The notes below the pieces were generated by a model. It worked only from the letters and a program-made list of their open reading frames with translations, had not been told where the DNA came from and searched no databases. A stretch of DNA of 64,000 nucleotides from Candidatus Hydrogenedens terephthalaticus JGI OTU-1 (GTDB taxonomy: Bacteria; Hydrogenedentota; Hydrogenedentia; Hydrogenedentales; Hydrogenedentaceae): positions 6,772 through 70,771 of the forward strand of contig AWNW01000005.1 of the NCBI GenBank assembly GCA_000493945.1. Direction: 5' to 3'. This document shows, piece after piece, positions 1 through 8,523 of the stretch. The translations under genes were made by a program, and so were the position numbers. Numbering within the stretch: the stretch's first letter is position 1; every line of letters begins with the position of its first letter.

Positions 1-1447
1 CCGTATTTGATAGAAGGTCATTGGAGAGGTTATGAAAAATATCTGCTAAATATGGTGAAAAAGAAATACTTATACTGAATATGGCAAATAACAAAGGAAT
101 ACCTGCGAGTAGATAGGATAAAATCCCAAAATGGCTTTCTTCTTCTAATACATCTTTTTTGTAGAAAGGTATTAATAAAAATCGCACTGCAAAACCTGTT
201 ATCAAACAATTTCCGATAATTACCCATAACAAAATTATTGCTGAATAAAAGGAATTAAACTGAAAGACTGAATGGATAAGTGTTTCCTTGGCATGAAAAC
301 TAAATGTGTAAGGCAAACCAACAAGGGAACATAGGGATAAAAACGCAATAATAAAGAATAAAGGCTGTTTTTGCCATAGCCCTTTTATTTTTGAGAGATA
401 TTTACGATGGGTTGTAAATTCTATAGTCCCCGCAAATAAGAATAAACCTGCTTTGTATATAGCGTGGGCAAATAGTATAAGCATGGCACTATAAATAGTT
501 TCAGGGGTGCCAATACCTATAAGGCAGGTAAGTAAGCCTAAAGTGCTTACTGTAGTGTATGCTAACGCTTTTTTAATAGAGTCTTCTTTTACGCTACAAA
601 ATGCTCCCCAAAAAAAAGTAAAACCACCGGAGATGATTAATAGCATGTGCCATAGAGGTATATTAGAAAATATAGGAGATAAGCGAAAAGCCAAAAATAC
701 TCCTGCCTTGACCATTGTAGCAGAGTGTAAATATGCACTTGCAGGTGCAGGTGCCGTCATAGCGTCAGGTAACCAGAAATGAAATGGATATTGAGCGGAT
801 TTCGTCATTATCCCTAAAATTATCAAGAAAACAGATATATTTAAAAAGAGAGAATGAGATGAATAATTAAACTTATCCTGAAGTTCCGAAAAATTCACCG
901 TTCCTATGCTTATAAATAACATAATAAGTCCCGCAAGAAGGCAAAGCCCTCCCCCACCTGTAACAAGCAATGCCTCCCAGGCACTTTTTCTTGCTTCTTC
1001 CTGTTCATGATAATGTCCTATGAGGAAAAAGGAAGCCAAACTGGTCAACTCCCAGAAAAGGAAAAGGAGAAATAAATTTGCGGAAAAAACAATACCTAAC
1101 ATAGAACCCATAAAGACGAAGAACCAGAAAAACCAACTGTTCAGGGATGTGTCTTTATGCAAATAGATTACTGCGAAGAAATGAATTAATATACCTACGG
1201 TTAAAATAAAAATTCCGAAAAGGAGTTGGAAATAAGAACTTTCAAAAGATAATTGCACCCCCAAGGATGGTATCCAATCCAATTGAAAAGATAAGTCTTT
1301 TTTCTGGTGGAAGTATAAAATTGCAAGACATAGTGCTAAAAAAGGTGGAATGCTAATAATTATGCTTTGTAAAGGTTTTTTAATTGGAAAAAGTAAAAAA
1401 AGTAACAAAGCAGGACTGAAGGCTAAAAAAATAATGGTAAGTATCAT
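1..1447 (-). CDS. Mrp/Mnh-type Na+/H+ antiporter subunit A, partial
   Basis: Partial gene: it begins at the ATG at 1447 and stays open for 482 codons to the window edge, so the C-terminal part is missing. I translated it by hand. The protein is a chain of hydrophobic helices. It carries the hallmark ion-channel segment of the NuoL/MrpA family (KSAQYPFHFWLPDAMTAPAP, then SAYLHSATMVKAG) and, before it, a WELTSLASFFLIG segment that matches MrpA better than NuoL. In that family the subunit sits in the inner membrane and conducts protons as part of a multi-subunit Na+/H+ antiporter. The remaining mrp genes would lie to the left. Alternatives are a hydrogenase or NADH-dehydrogenase NuoL-like subunit; the N-terminus favours MrpA. 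Confidence 0.85.
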   Translation of the reverse strand, partial: MILTIIFLAFSPALLLFLLFPIKKPLQSIIISIPPFLALCLAILYFHQKKDLSFQLDWIPSLGVQLSFESSYFQLLFGIFILTVGILIHFFAVIYLHKDTSLNSWFFWFFVFMGSMLGIVFSANLFLLFLFWELTSLASFFLIGHYHEQEEARKSAWEALLVTGGGGLCLLAGLIMLFISIGTVNFSELQDKFNYSSHSLFLNISVFLIILGIMTKSAQYPFHFWLPDAMTAPAPASAYLHSATMVKAGVFLAFRLSPIFSNIPLWHMLLIISGGFTFFWGAFCSVKEDSIKKALAYTTVSTLGLLTCLIGIGTPETIYSAMLILFAHAIYKAGLFLFAGTIEFTTHRKYLSKIKGLWQKQPLFFIIAFLSLCSLVGLPYTFSFHAKETLIHSVFQFNSFYSAIILLWVIIGNCLITGFAVRFLLIPFYKKDVLEEESHFGILSYLLAGIPLLFAIFSISISFSPYLADIFHNLSNDLLSNT

Positions 1448-1503
1448 TTTCTATTGTATTTTCAATCGCAAATTGTATTATGCTCTTGTTATACTGATGT
1501 AGT

Positions 1504-1534
1504 TTGTAATATTATTTTATAAAGTTTGTATAAT
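1504..1534 (+). promoter_or_regulatory. possible promoter of the 47-aa peptide gene
   Basis: A perfect TATAAT lies at 1529-1534, with TTGTAA at 1504-1509 and a long 19-nt spacer. It sits about 60 nt before the small peptide gene at 1593. The -35 match and spacing are mediocre in an AT-rich stretch, so this is a weak call. Confidence 0.35.
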
Positions 1535-1592
1535 AAATGATAATATAAGATGTATTCAATTATTTTTAATACACATTATAAGGAGGTTTTAA

Positions 1593-1736
1593 ATGAAACA
1601 CACGAAATCAATGACACACAAAGTTTCTAATCTTGAAACAGCGTCTGCCTCTACAATTATTTCCATTGTTGCAACTGTTCTCACCGCTATTGCGGGTTTG
1701 TTGTCTGCACTTGCCCCAATTATTGCAAAGAGTTAG
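1593..1736 (+). CDS. small single-pass membrane peptide, 47 aa
   Basis: ATG at 1593, stop TAG at 1734-1736. A near-consensus ribosome site, AAGGAGG-like at 1580-1586, precedes the ATG by about 6 nt, and an inverted-repeat terminator follows immediately. The peptide has a polar N-terminus of about 20 residues (MKHTKSMTHKVSNLETASAS), then a helix of about 25 hydrophobic, Ala/Ile/Leu-rich residues ending in AKS. I recognise no family. Single-helix peptides of this size include type I toxins, small membrane regulators and bacteriocin-like peptides, but nothing here decides between them. It is flanked by the antiporter gene (divergent) and the thiolase gene (convergent). The strong ribosome site and terminator make it likely to be real despite its size. 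Confidence 0.6.
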   Translation: MKHTKSMTHKVSNLETASASTIISIVATVLTAIAGLLSALAPIIAKS

Positions 1737-1744
1737 TTTTAATA

Positions 1745-1803
1745 GTCGGACTTATCCGACAAATTTAACGCATAAAATAAATCGGATAGTTCGGATAAGT
1801 CCG
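1745..1803. terminator. inverted repeat, likely bidirectional terminator
   Basis: Perfect 12-bp arms CGGACTTATCCG (1747-1758) and CGGATAAGTCCG (1792-1803) flank an AT-rich loop. The first arm can also fold on itself. It lies between the small peptide gene (plus) and the convergent thiolase gene (minus), so it probably ends both transcripts. Confidence 0.65.
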
Positions 1804-1811
1804 TAAAAATA

Positions 1812-2996
1812 TTACGCTAATTCAAATAAACCACTAATTCCCATTCCACCGCCAATACACATAGTAGCGATGCCTTTTTTTGATTTTCTCCGTTGCATCT
1901 CATAGATTAGGGTTGTTGTAATTCGTGCACCGGAGCAACCAATGGGATGTCCTAATGCGATTGCACCTCCATTAACATTTACAATATCCGTCCGCATCCC
2001 TAACTGTTGTATGCAAGGTATAGATTGAGCAGAAAAGGCTTCGTTGATTTCCCATAGGTCAATATCATTTATTGTCAATTTATTTTTATCTAATAATTTT
2101 CGTGTGGCGAATACAGGTCCTAAGCCCATATAAGCAGGGTCGCAGCCCATTGATTGAATATCTATAATGCGAACAGGATTGAAAGCGGGTTTAATTTTAG
2201 GTAGAACTTCTTCGGAAACAAGAATAAGAGCGGATGCTCCATCATTAATACCCGAAGCGTTTCCTGCAGTAACAGTTCCATTGGGTTTAAAAGCAGGTTT
2301 AAGTTTACTTAACTTTTCTAATGTTGTATCAGGACGAGGATGTTCATCTTTATCTAAAATAACCGTCCCTTTTTTTGTTTCTAAATTAATGGGTATAATT
2401 TCCTCTTGGAATAATCCTTTTTCAAATGCACGCGCACATTTCATTTGACTTTCGTACGCAAATTGGTCCTGTGCTTCTCTGGATACACCAAATTTTTCGG
2501 CAACATTTTCAGCGGTTATTCCCATGTGGTATTGATTGAAGATATCCCATAGTCCATCATAAATCATGCTATCAATTGCTGTGGTATCGCCCATTCGTGA
2601 ACCGCGTCGTAAAGTTTTTAACAGGTATGGAGCCTGAGACATATTTTCCATACCACCTGCGATAACAACACTTGCACGCTCTGTGCGAATACTTTGCCAA
2701 GCCAGTTCAATGGCTTTCATACCGGAGCCACAGACCATATTCACAGTATATGCCGGTGTAGACTGAGGTATCCCACTGTGAATGGAAACTTGACGGGACG
2801 GGTTCTGCCCTAACCCTGCGGTCAATACTTCACCAAAAACGACTTCATCAATTTGTTCAGTTGTAATTTCTGGATGTCGGCAAAGCAATTCTTTTACGAC
2901 ATGGGTTCCTAATTGGACTGCAGATACTTCTGCAAAGATACCGTTAAAACTTCCCACAGGTGTTCTCAATGCGTCAATGATAAAAACATTCTTCAT
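1812..2996 (-). CDS. thiolase (acetyl-CoA C-acetyltransferase family)
   Basis: 394 aa, full length for the family. Thiolases either join two acetyl-CoA to acetoacetyl-CoA or cleave 3-ketoacyl-CoA in beta-oxidation. All three catalytic elements are present: the nucleophile Cys89 in [10 protein letters not shown], His350 in [16 protein letters not shown], and Cys380 in CIGGGMG near the C-terminus. These positions agree closely with the Zoogloea biosynthetic thiolase. The [11 protein letters not shown] segment is also typical. The ATG at 2996 has GAAAGGAA upstream. The gene diverges from an acyl-CoA-binding protein gene, which suggests a shared role in acyl-CoA metabolism. Whether it acts in degradation or biosynthesis cannot be told from sequence alone. 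Confidence 0.95.
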   Translation of the reverse strand: MKNVFIIDALRTPVGSFNGIFAEVSAVQLGTHVVKELLCRHPEITTEQIDEVVFGEVLTAGLGQNPSRQVSIHSGIPQSTPAYTVNMVCGSGMKAIELAWQSIRTERASVVIAGGMENMSQAPYLLKTLRRGSRMGDTTAIDSMIYDGLWDIFNQYHMGITAENVAEKFGVSREAQDQFAYESQMKCARAFEKGLFQEEIIPINLETKKGTVILDKDEHPRPDTTLEKLSKLKPAFKPNGTVTAGNASGINDGASALILVSEEVLPKIKPAFNPVRIIDIQSMGCDPAYMGLGPVFATRKLLDKNKLTINDIDLWEINEAFSAQSIPCIQQLGMRTDIVNVNGGAIALGHPIGCSGARITTTLIYEMQRRKSKKGIATMCIGGGMGISGLFELA

Positions 2997-3067
2997 TTGC
3001 TGTTCCTTTCTTTTATTTTTTTTATAATTATATTATGAAAATAATGTTAAATTATATCTGTTTTGAG

Positions 3068-3097
3068 TTGACAAAGGGTATATTTATTTTTTAATAT
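3068..3097 (+). promoter_or_regulatory. promoter of acyl-CoA-binding protein gene
   Basis: TTGACA at 3068-3073, an 18-nt spacer, then TAATAT at 3092-3097. This is a very good sigma-70 promoter, placed 65 nt before the ATG at 3162. Confidence 0.7.
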
Positions 3098-3161
3098 AAA
3101 AGTATACTTAATGGTAAGTATAAATTAAAATTTAACTTTATAAAAAATGAAAGGGTTTAAC

Positions 3162-3434
3162 ATGTCAGAAGAATTAAAAGCAAAATTTGAACAGGCTTCT
3201 AAAGATGTAACTCAATTGTCAGAAGCACCTGATGCTCAAACCAAACTAAGATTGTATGCTTTATATAAGCAGGCTTCCGAAGGGGACTGCAAAGGTTCCC
3301 GTCCCGGCATGATGGATTTTATAGTCAGGGCGAAATATGACGCATGGAAAGCATTGGAAGGGACATCGCAGGAACAAGCCATGCAGATGTATATTGACCT
3401 TGTAGAAGAATTAAAAGCAAAAGACAAGAAATAG
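3162..3434 (+). CDS. acyl-CoA-binding protein (ACBP)
   Basis: 90 aa, the usual ACBP size. The family is a four-helix bundle in the cytosol that binds long-chain acyl-CoA thioesters. The ligand-binding signature is clear: LYALYKQASEGDC, then SRPGMMDF, then AKYDAWKALEG and a C-terminal YIDLVEEL. I chose the ATG at 3162 because GAAAGGG lies before it, whereas the in-frame ATG at 3147 has no ribosome site. ACBP is common in eukaryotes but patchy in bacteria. The gene is divergent from the thiolase gene and has its own strong promoter and terminator, so it is probably monocistronic. Confidence 0.93.
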   Translation: MSEELKAKFEQASKDVTQLSEAPDAQTKLRLYALYKQASEGDCKGSRPGMMDFIVRAKYDAWKALEGTSQEQAMQMYIDLVEELKAKDKK

Positions 3435-3450
3435 TATAGATTATTTCTAA

Positions 3451-3495
3451 AAGGAAAACCGCTTCTGATAGTTCAGAAGCGGTTTCCTTTTTATA
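3451..3495. terminator. bidirectional rho-independent terminator
   Basis: AACCGCTTCTGA, a 3-nt loop and TTCAGAAGCGGTT form a long perfect stem. It has an A-run before it and a T-run after it, so it can serve both the ACBP gene (plus) and the convergent ppdK gene (minus). Confidence 0.9.
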
Positions 3496-3512
3496 GTACT
3501 AAATGGATAACC

Positions 3513-6302
3513 TTACTTTTTGCGGGAGGTTTTCTTTTCTTTGCCTTTTTTAGTGGGCTTGGCTGATTTTGCAGACTTATTTCGGGGGGTTTCGATTTCA
3601 GCCTGTGCCGCAGCAAACCGTGCGATAGGGACGCGGTAAGGACTGCAACTTACATAATTTAAGCCAACACGATGACAGAATTTCACGGATGAAGGTTCGC
3701 CACCATGTTCACCACATATACCACATTTCAGGTCGGGACGAGTGGCTCTTCCTTTTTCTACAGCCATTTGAATAAGTTGTCCAATACCTTCCTGGTCTAA
3801 AACTTCAAATGGGTCGGCAGGAAGGATTTTGTTTTCTAAGTAAACAGGTAAGAAACTACCGATATCATCACGAGAGAAGCCAAAGCCCATCTGGGTAAGG
3901 TCGTTTGTTCCAAAACTAAAGAATTCCGCAGTTTCTGCAATCTTATCCGCAGTTAAAGCGGCTCGTGGCACTTCAATCATGGTGCCGACCATATAGTTAA
4001 TTTTTACACCCATTTCTTTCATGACATCTTTGGCTACTTTATGAATGATTTCGACTTGATTATCTAATTCTCGTTTTGAGCCCACAAGGGGAACCATAAT
4101 TTCGGGAAGTACCTTCATTTTTTGTTTAATCAAGGTTCCTGCGGCTTCAAGGATAGCACGGGCTTGCATTTCGGTAATTTCGGGATAGGTAATACCTAAA
4201 CGGCAACCACGATGTCCTAACATGGGGTTCAATTCGTGTAGTTTTTCAACGCGTGCTTTAATTTCTTCAACAGTTACATTGCAAACCTTTGCCAAGTTTT
4301 GAAGTTCTTCGGGGTCTTCTAAAAGGCTACCTACAAACTCATGTAATGGTGGGTCAAGCAAACGAACGGTCACCGGTCTGCCATTCATGGCTTTGAAAAT
4401 ACCGATGAAATCTTCTTTCTGGAAAGGTAAAAGTTTCATAACAGCGGAACGGCGATCTTCTTGATTCTTAGCTAGAATCATTTCACGCATGTGTATAATT
4501 CGTTCCGGCTGGAAGAACATGTGTTCTGTGCGTGCCAGACCGATACCTTCTGCACCAAATTCTACGGCTTTGGCGGCATCATCCGGGCGTTCTGCATTGG
4601 TGCGAACTTTCAATACACGAATTTCATCAGCCCATTTCATAATAGAAGCAAACCATTTATTCTTTTCGGGTTGAGCCGGGATAACCTTGAGTGCGCCCAT
4701 GTAAACTTTACCGAGGCTACCGTTCATAGAAATCCAGTCTCCTTCTTTTAAGACTTCTCCAGAAACATGGATTTCTTTTTTATCAAGGTCAATATGCAAA
4801 CTACCACAACCTACGATACAGCATTTACCCCAACCACGAGCAACCAATGCAGCGTGAGAGGTCATGCCGCCTCTTGCGGTAAGGATGGCTTCGGCGGCGT
4901 GCATGCCATGAACATCTTCGGGAGAGGTTTCTTCACGAACAAGGATAACCTTTTCACCTTTCTTTGCCCATGCTTCAGCGTCATCTGCAGTTAATACGAT
5001 TTTTCCTACGGCACCACCGGGTCCTGCGGGTAATCCTTTTGCAATGACTTTTGCTTTTTGTTCTTCTGCCGGGTCGAGCATGGGATGCAAGAATTCGTCG
5101 AGTTGTGTGGGTTTTACACGCATAATGGCTGTTTTCTTATCAATCAATTTTTCATTTGCCATATCTACAGCAATTCGAACTGCTGCCATACCGGTGCGTT
5201 TGCCGGTACGTGTTTGCAACATAAAGAGCTTACCTTCTTCAATAGTAAACTCAATATCTTGCATATCTGTGAAATGCTTTTCTAATTTATTACGAATACC
5301 TACTAACTCTTTATATGTTTTGGGCATTAATTTTTCTAATGAAGGAAGATGTTGATTTTCCTGACTTTTTGTGGCTTCGTTTAATGGGTAAGGTGTGCGA
5401 ATACCAGCAACGACATCTTCGCCCTGTGCATTGATAAGCCATTCGCCATAGAATTTGTTTTCGCCTGTTGCAGGATTTCGGGTGAAAGCAACGCCTGTCG
5501 CAGAGGTCTCACCCAAATTACCGAAGACCATAGATTGGACATTTACGGCTGTTCCCCACTCATCGGGAATTTTCTCGATACGACGATAAGCAATAGCCCG
5601 TTTACCGTTCCATGATTGGAATACTGCTTTAATAGCACCCCATAATTGCTCATTGGGGTCATCCGGGAATTCCTTCTTTAATGTATCCTTAACGATTTGT
5701 TTGAATTTTTCGCACAATTCTTTCAGGTCATCTGCGGTAAGTTCGGTATCCAGTTTTACTCCTCTTTGCTTTTTCAATTCATCCATTGCCGCTTCCATTT
5801 GTTTGCGGACTGCCATCTCTTCTTTTTCAGGTTCAATACCGGCTGCTTTTTCCATGACGACATCGGCGTACATCATAATAAGACGGCGATACGAGTCATA
5901 TACGAAGCGTTCGTTTTTAGTTTTTTCAATCAGTCCAGGAATTGTTTTAGAACAAAGACCGACATTCAGAACGGTCTCCATCATTCCGGGCATGGAGGTA
6001 CGGGCTCCGGAGCGAACCGATACTAACAGAGGATTTTTAGGGTCGCCAAATTTCTTGCCCATTGTCTTTTCAACTTTTTGTAATGCTTTTTTAACTTCAT
6101 CAACGAGAGAAGAGGGGAGTTTCCCTTTATTGGCGTAATATTCAGTACACATTTCTGTTGAAATTGTAAATCCTGCGGGGACAGGAATACCTAAATTAGC
6201 CATTTCAGCAAGGTTGGCTCCTTTGCCTCCGAGAATTTCTTTCATATCGGCACGGCCTTCTGCCTTGCCTCCACCAAAGAAATAAACAAACTTTTTACTC
6301 AT
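3513..6302 (-). CDS. ppdK: pyruvate, phosphate dikinase
   Basis: 929 aa. The enzyme interconverts pyruvate, ATP and Pi with phosphoenolpyruvate, AMP and PPi. Order of domains: N-terminal nucleotide-binding region starting at GGKGANLAEMANLG (about 25-38), the swivelling phosphohistidine domain with His483 in GGMTSHAALVARG, and the C-terminal PEP/pyruvate barrel ending in the CGICGEHGG catalytic-cysteine segment. The ATG at 6302 has AGGAG about 10 nt upstream. The last 25 or so residues are an unusual Lys/Ser-rich basic tail, as far as I know not part of the catalytic fold. It is probably monocistronic, convergent with the ACBP gene. In anaerobes this enzyme often serves PPi-dependent glycolysis; which direction dominates here is not visible. 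Confidence 0.97.
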   Translation of the reverse strand: MSKKFVYFFGGGKAEGRADMKEILGGKGANLAEMANLGIPVPAGFTISTEMCTEYYANKGKLPSSLVDEVKKALQKVEKTMGKKFGDPKNPLLVSVRSGARTSMPGMMETVLNVGLCSKTIPGLIEKTKNERFVYDSYRRLIMMYADVVMEKAAGIEPEKEEMAVRKQMEAAMDELKKQRGVKLDTELTADDLKELCEKFKQIVKDTLKKEFPDDPNEQLWGAIKAVFQSWNGKRAIAYRRIEKIPDEWGTAVNVQSMVFGNLGETSATGVAFTRNPATGENKFYGEWLINAQGEDVVAGIRTPYPLNEATKSQENQHLPSLEKLMPKTYKELVGIRNKLEKHFTDMQDIEFTIEEGKLFMLQTRTGKRTGMAAVRIAVDMANEKLIDKKTAIMRVKPTQLDEFLHPMLDPAEEQKAKVIAKGLPAGPGGAVGKIVLTADDAEAWAKKGEKVILVREETSPEDVHGMHAAEAILTARGGMTSHAALVARGWGKCCIVGCGSLHIDLDKKEIHVSGEVLKEGDWISMNGSLGKVYMGALKVIPAQPEKNKWFASIMKWADEIRVLKVRTNAERPDDAAKAVEFGAEGIGLARTEHMFFQPERIIHMREMILAKNQEDRRSAVMKLLPFQKEDFIGIFKAMNGRPVTVRLLDPPLHEFVGSLLEDPEELQNLAKVCNVTVEEIKARVEKLHELNPMLGHRGCRLGITYPEITEMQARAILEAAGTLIKQKMKVLPEIMVPLVGSKRELDNQVEIIHKVAKDVMKEMGVKINYMVGTMIEVPRAALTADKIAETAEFFSFGTNDLTQMGFGFSRDDIGSFLPVYLENKILPADPFEVLDQEGIGQLIQMAVEKGRATRPDLKCGICGEHGGEPSSVKFCHRVGLNYVSCSPYRVPIARFAAAQAEIETPRNKSAKSAKPTKKGKEKKTSRKK

Positions 6303-6547
6303 AAAATTTTTTCTCCTGTATTATAGGTTTAATTGTTTATATATTTTTTGACTGTAAATTTGTATCTAAAAACTAAAAGCCCCTTTTTTATAAGGAAGTG
6401 TTGAGAAATGCTATTGGCTTTATTTATGCAATCAAAATAAGGATATGGTATTATAATACTTTCAAAGTAATATTATCAAAAATAATTTGATTGCATGATT
6501 TTTAAAATCGTTATATTTTTATAGAAGTACAAAGGTAATAGGAAAGA

Positions 6548-8083
6548 ATGTCGGTAGATAATCACAAAGATAAGAATGCGGGGCGTGTATCTTCTGAAGA
6601 TAAGGAAGTATGGTATAAAAGTCCCGCATTACGGTTCGTTGTATTTTTTATAATTGTAGTTGTTAGTTTCTTAACAGCATATCGTTATTTAATTCATACA
6701 ACATGGAACGACCGCTATCTTTTTACATTAGCCAAAAATACATGTTGGGTATTGAATAAAGTAGGCGATAATGCAACATTAGAAGGTCTTCCACAGAGTA
6801 TATCCCCTGAGGAATGCAGAGCGTGGTTATCAGCCTGGGCGAGGGGTGCAAACCAGCCTGCTCCGGAAGATTATATTAATGCCAGTAAGGAGCCTTTAAC
6901 GCCATGGGAACAGTGGTCGTATCGTGCTCAGAAGGCGAGGAAACAAGGGGTTCAAATTAAGTTAGGTCCACGCGTTGTATTTGTTTTAAAGGAAGGTTTA
7001 CTATCCAAAATAACCGTACTGGAAGATAAAATAAAGGAATTAAATCGCAATCTGACTTTGTCGGAGCCCGAAAAAGCGAGCCTGTTGGCAATGTATAATA
7101 CAGAGTTACAAGCATTAAGACTACAGTATGCAGAAGCCCAAAAAAATCCCAAAGACAATCGGCGGGTCAGTGGATATATATTTCCGTTTATTATTATTTC
7201 GGAATGTGGTGCGATAGAGATTATGGCGATATTTTTCGCTGCGGTAATTGCATATCCGACACTTTTTCGAAAAAAGTTATTGGGGATAGCTGTTGGGATA
7301 CCTTTAATGTATTTTGTTAATATTTTTCGTTTATCTTTTTTGGCGATTGTAGGGGCATTAAACGCAGGGGGGAAATGGTTTGAATTTTTACATTATTATG
7401 TTTGGCAGGCTGTATATATTGTTTTTGTGGTAGCGGTATGGCTTGCATGGATAGAGTTTGTCGTTTATGCGGAAGCAAAGGAAGGAATGTCTTTCCGAGA
7501 CCGTATAATGCAGATTTTCCAGAAAAAAACTTTGGTTCCTCTATTTCAGACTTTGCTATTCTGTATAAAATTTATTCTTGTGGTTGTTCCGCTGGTATGT
7601 ATCTGGTGGGCATTGATTCCTGTGTATGGGTGGATACTTGTTCAGATATCCGGTTCTATCCTGAGATTTATAATGGGTGTGCCAATCATGGCGGGAGGAA
7701 TACGGCCTTCCGGTTTCCTGAATACGGCTTCTGTAATTTATTTTGTAATACAGGGGTATGAATTTGAGAAAACATCGCCTATTGCATTGTTAATAACCAA
7801 TCTACCTCCTTTTATTTCGCTGATGTTGATTACGCGTATATCATGGATAAGTCGTTTGAAAAAGATATTATGGGGTGTAGGTATAATTATGTTGGGTCAT
7901 ATTCTTTTTATCGTTATAGTGCTTCGTTATCAGGAAGTATTAAAGGCATATAGTGAATTACCTATGGCGGTAATTCAGTTCTATCTTACGATGCCATTTA
8001 TGTTATGGATAGCCATGGTATTTCGTGAGCGATTTTTAAATCGTTCTGCTAACAATCTCTCTCCCAATAAGAAACAGGCATAA
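6548..8083 (+). CDS. exosortase/archaeosortase family protein
   Basis: 511 aa multi-pass membrane protein. The exosortase catalytic triad is readable: Cys220 in ISECGAIEI, Arg261 in VNIFRLSFL and His282 in FEFLHYYVWQ, each at the edge of a transmembrane helix. Family knowledge: exosortases are membrane transpeptidases that cut PEP-CTERM-type C-terminal signals and pass the protein on to an extracytoplasmic anchor. Unusual points are a soluble, partly helical insert of about 150 residues between the first helix and the core (about 52-205), and a C-terminal extension of about 200 residues with more helices, making it longer than typical exosortases. The ATG at 6548 follows a GGAAAG ribosome site. 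No obvious partner or PEP-CTERM substrate lies beside it; two proteins at 50.8-52.75 kb carry a different kind of C-terminal anchor. Confidence 0.85.
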   Translation: MSVDNHKDKNAGRVSSEDKEVWYKSPALRFVVFFIIVVVSFLTAYRYLIHTTWNDRYLFTLAKNTCWVLNKVGDNATLEGLPQSISPEECRAWLSAWARGANQPAPEDYINASKEPLTPWEQWSYRAQKARKQGVQIKLGPRVVFVLKEGLLSKITVLEDKIKELNRNLTLSEPEKASLLAMYNTELQALRLQYAEAQKNPKDNRRVSGYIFPFIIISECGAIEIMAIFFAAVIAYPTLFRKKLLGIAVGIPLMYFVNIFRLSFLAIVGALNAGGKWFEFLHYYVWQAVYIVFVVAVWLAWIEFVVYAEAKEGMSFRDRIMQIFQKKTLVPLFQTLLFCIKFILVVVPLVCIWWALIPVYGWILVQISGSILRFIMGVPIMAGGIRPSGFLNTASVIYFVIQGYEFEKTSPIALLITNLPPFISLMLITRISWISRLKKILWGVGIIMLGHILFIVIVLRYQEVLKAYSELPMAVIQFYLTMPFMLWIAMVFRERFLNRSANNLSPNKKQA

Positions 8084-8129
8084 AATTCCTTTGTATTCGT
8101 CCTACTCTAATTAAAGAAAATTACCTTTT

Positions 8130-8158
8130 TTGCCGACAATATTATTGTAACTTTATGT
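8130..8158 (+). promoter_or_regulatory. possible promoter of the GC-rich island
   Basis: TTGCCG at 8130-8135, a 17-nt spacer, then TTATGT at 8153-8158. The spacing is ideal and the boxes moderate. The palindrome ACAATA-T-TATTGT (8137-8149) lies inside the spacer and could be an operator. Confidence 0.35.
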
Positions 8159-8193
8159 TGGAAAAGGAACCCGACGAAATAAGGAGACTGACA

Positions 8194-8397
8194 ATGGATA
8201 CAAATTCAATCGCATCGGTCAGCATCGTCGGGGCCGGACTAAGCCAGTTTCGACTGCAGTCCCAACCTGCAGAGGGAGTAGGATTGAAGGAGCAACCTTT
8301 GCCTTCTACAGACTTGGGGACAGCGACACTGGAACTTATACTTCGGACTCTGTCGCGTAATGAGTCGGAGGGGCACGACCTCGATGTGCTGGCTTAG
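8194..8397 (+). CDS. hypothetical 67-aa protein, or structured RNA
   Basis: ATG at 8194, with AAGGAG at 8181-8186 just upstream, gives 67 codons to the TAG at 8395-8397. A longer reading from 8155 lacks support. I do not recognise the protein. The first half faintly recalls small YjfB-type motility proteins (MD..IA..S...LSQ), which is only an impression. The base composition is strikingly unlike the neighbours: GC-rich, with many C/G-ending codons such as GTC, CTG, CAG and CTC that are uncommon elsewhere in the window. The stretch is full of short inverted repeats, one of which encloses the ribosome site and start codon. It may therefore be a transferred gene or a non-coding RNA rather than a protein gene. 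It has its own terminator. Confidence 0.4.
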   Translation: MDTNSIASVSIVGAGLSQFRLQSQPAEGVGLKEQPLPSTDLGTATLELILRTLSRNESEGHDLDVLA

Positions 8398-8417
8398 CAC
8401 TCAATCTGTCCTTTTCC

Positions 8418-8456
8418 GAGGGAGGCAGAACAAGGATGTGTATGCCTCCCTTTTTT
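8418..8456 (+). terminator. rho-independent terminator
   Basis: GGGAGGCA (8420-8427) and TGCCTCCC (8443-8450) form an 8-bp stem followed directly by six T. It ends the transcript of the GC-rich island at 8.16-8.4 kb. Confidence 0.88.
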
Positions 8457-8523
8457 ATTTAATAAAACAGTTTTTCCTTGTTGATATTTATCTAAATATT
8501 TTCTTCGATAGAAGGGGGATTTT

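Noticed and set aside
5653..6138. Long open frame on the plus strand inside the ppdK gene
   Set aside because: It lies fully opposite a strongly conserved coding sequence and shows no family motifs; it is a shadow of ppdK codon usage.
8160..8456. tmRNA, RNase P RNA or SRP RNA
   Set aside because: No GGUUCGANUCC-type tRNA-like end, no RNase P core such as GAGGAAAGUCC, and no SRP GGAA tetraloop motif; left as an unassigned structured element.
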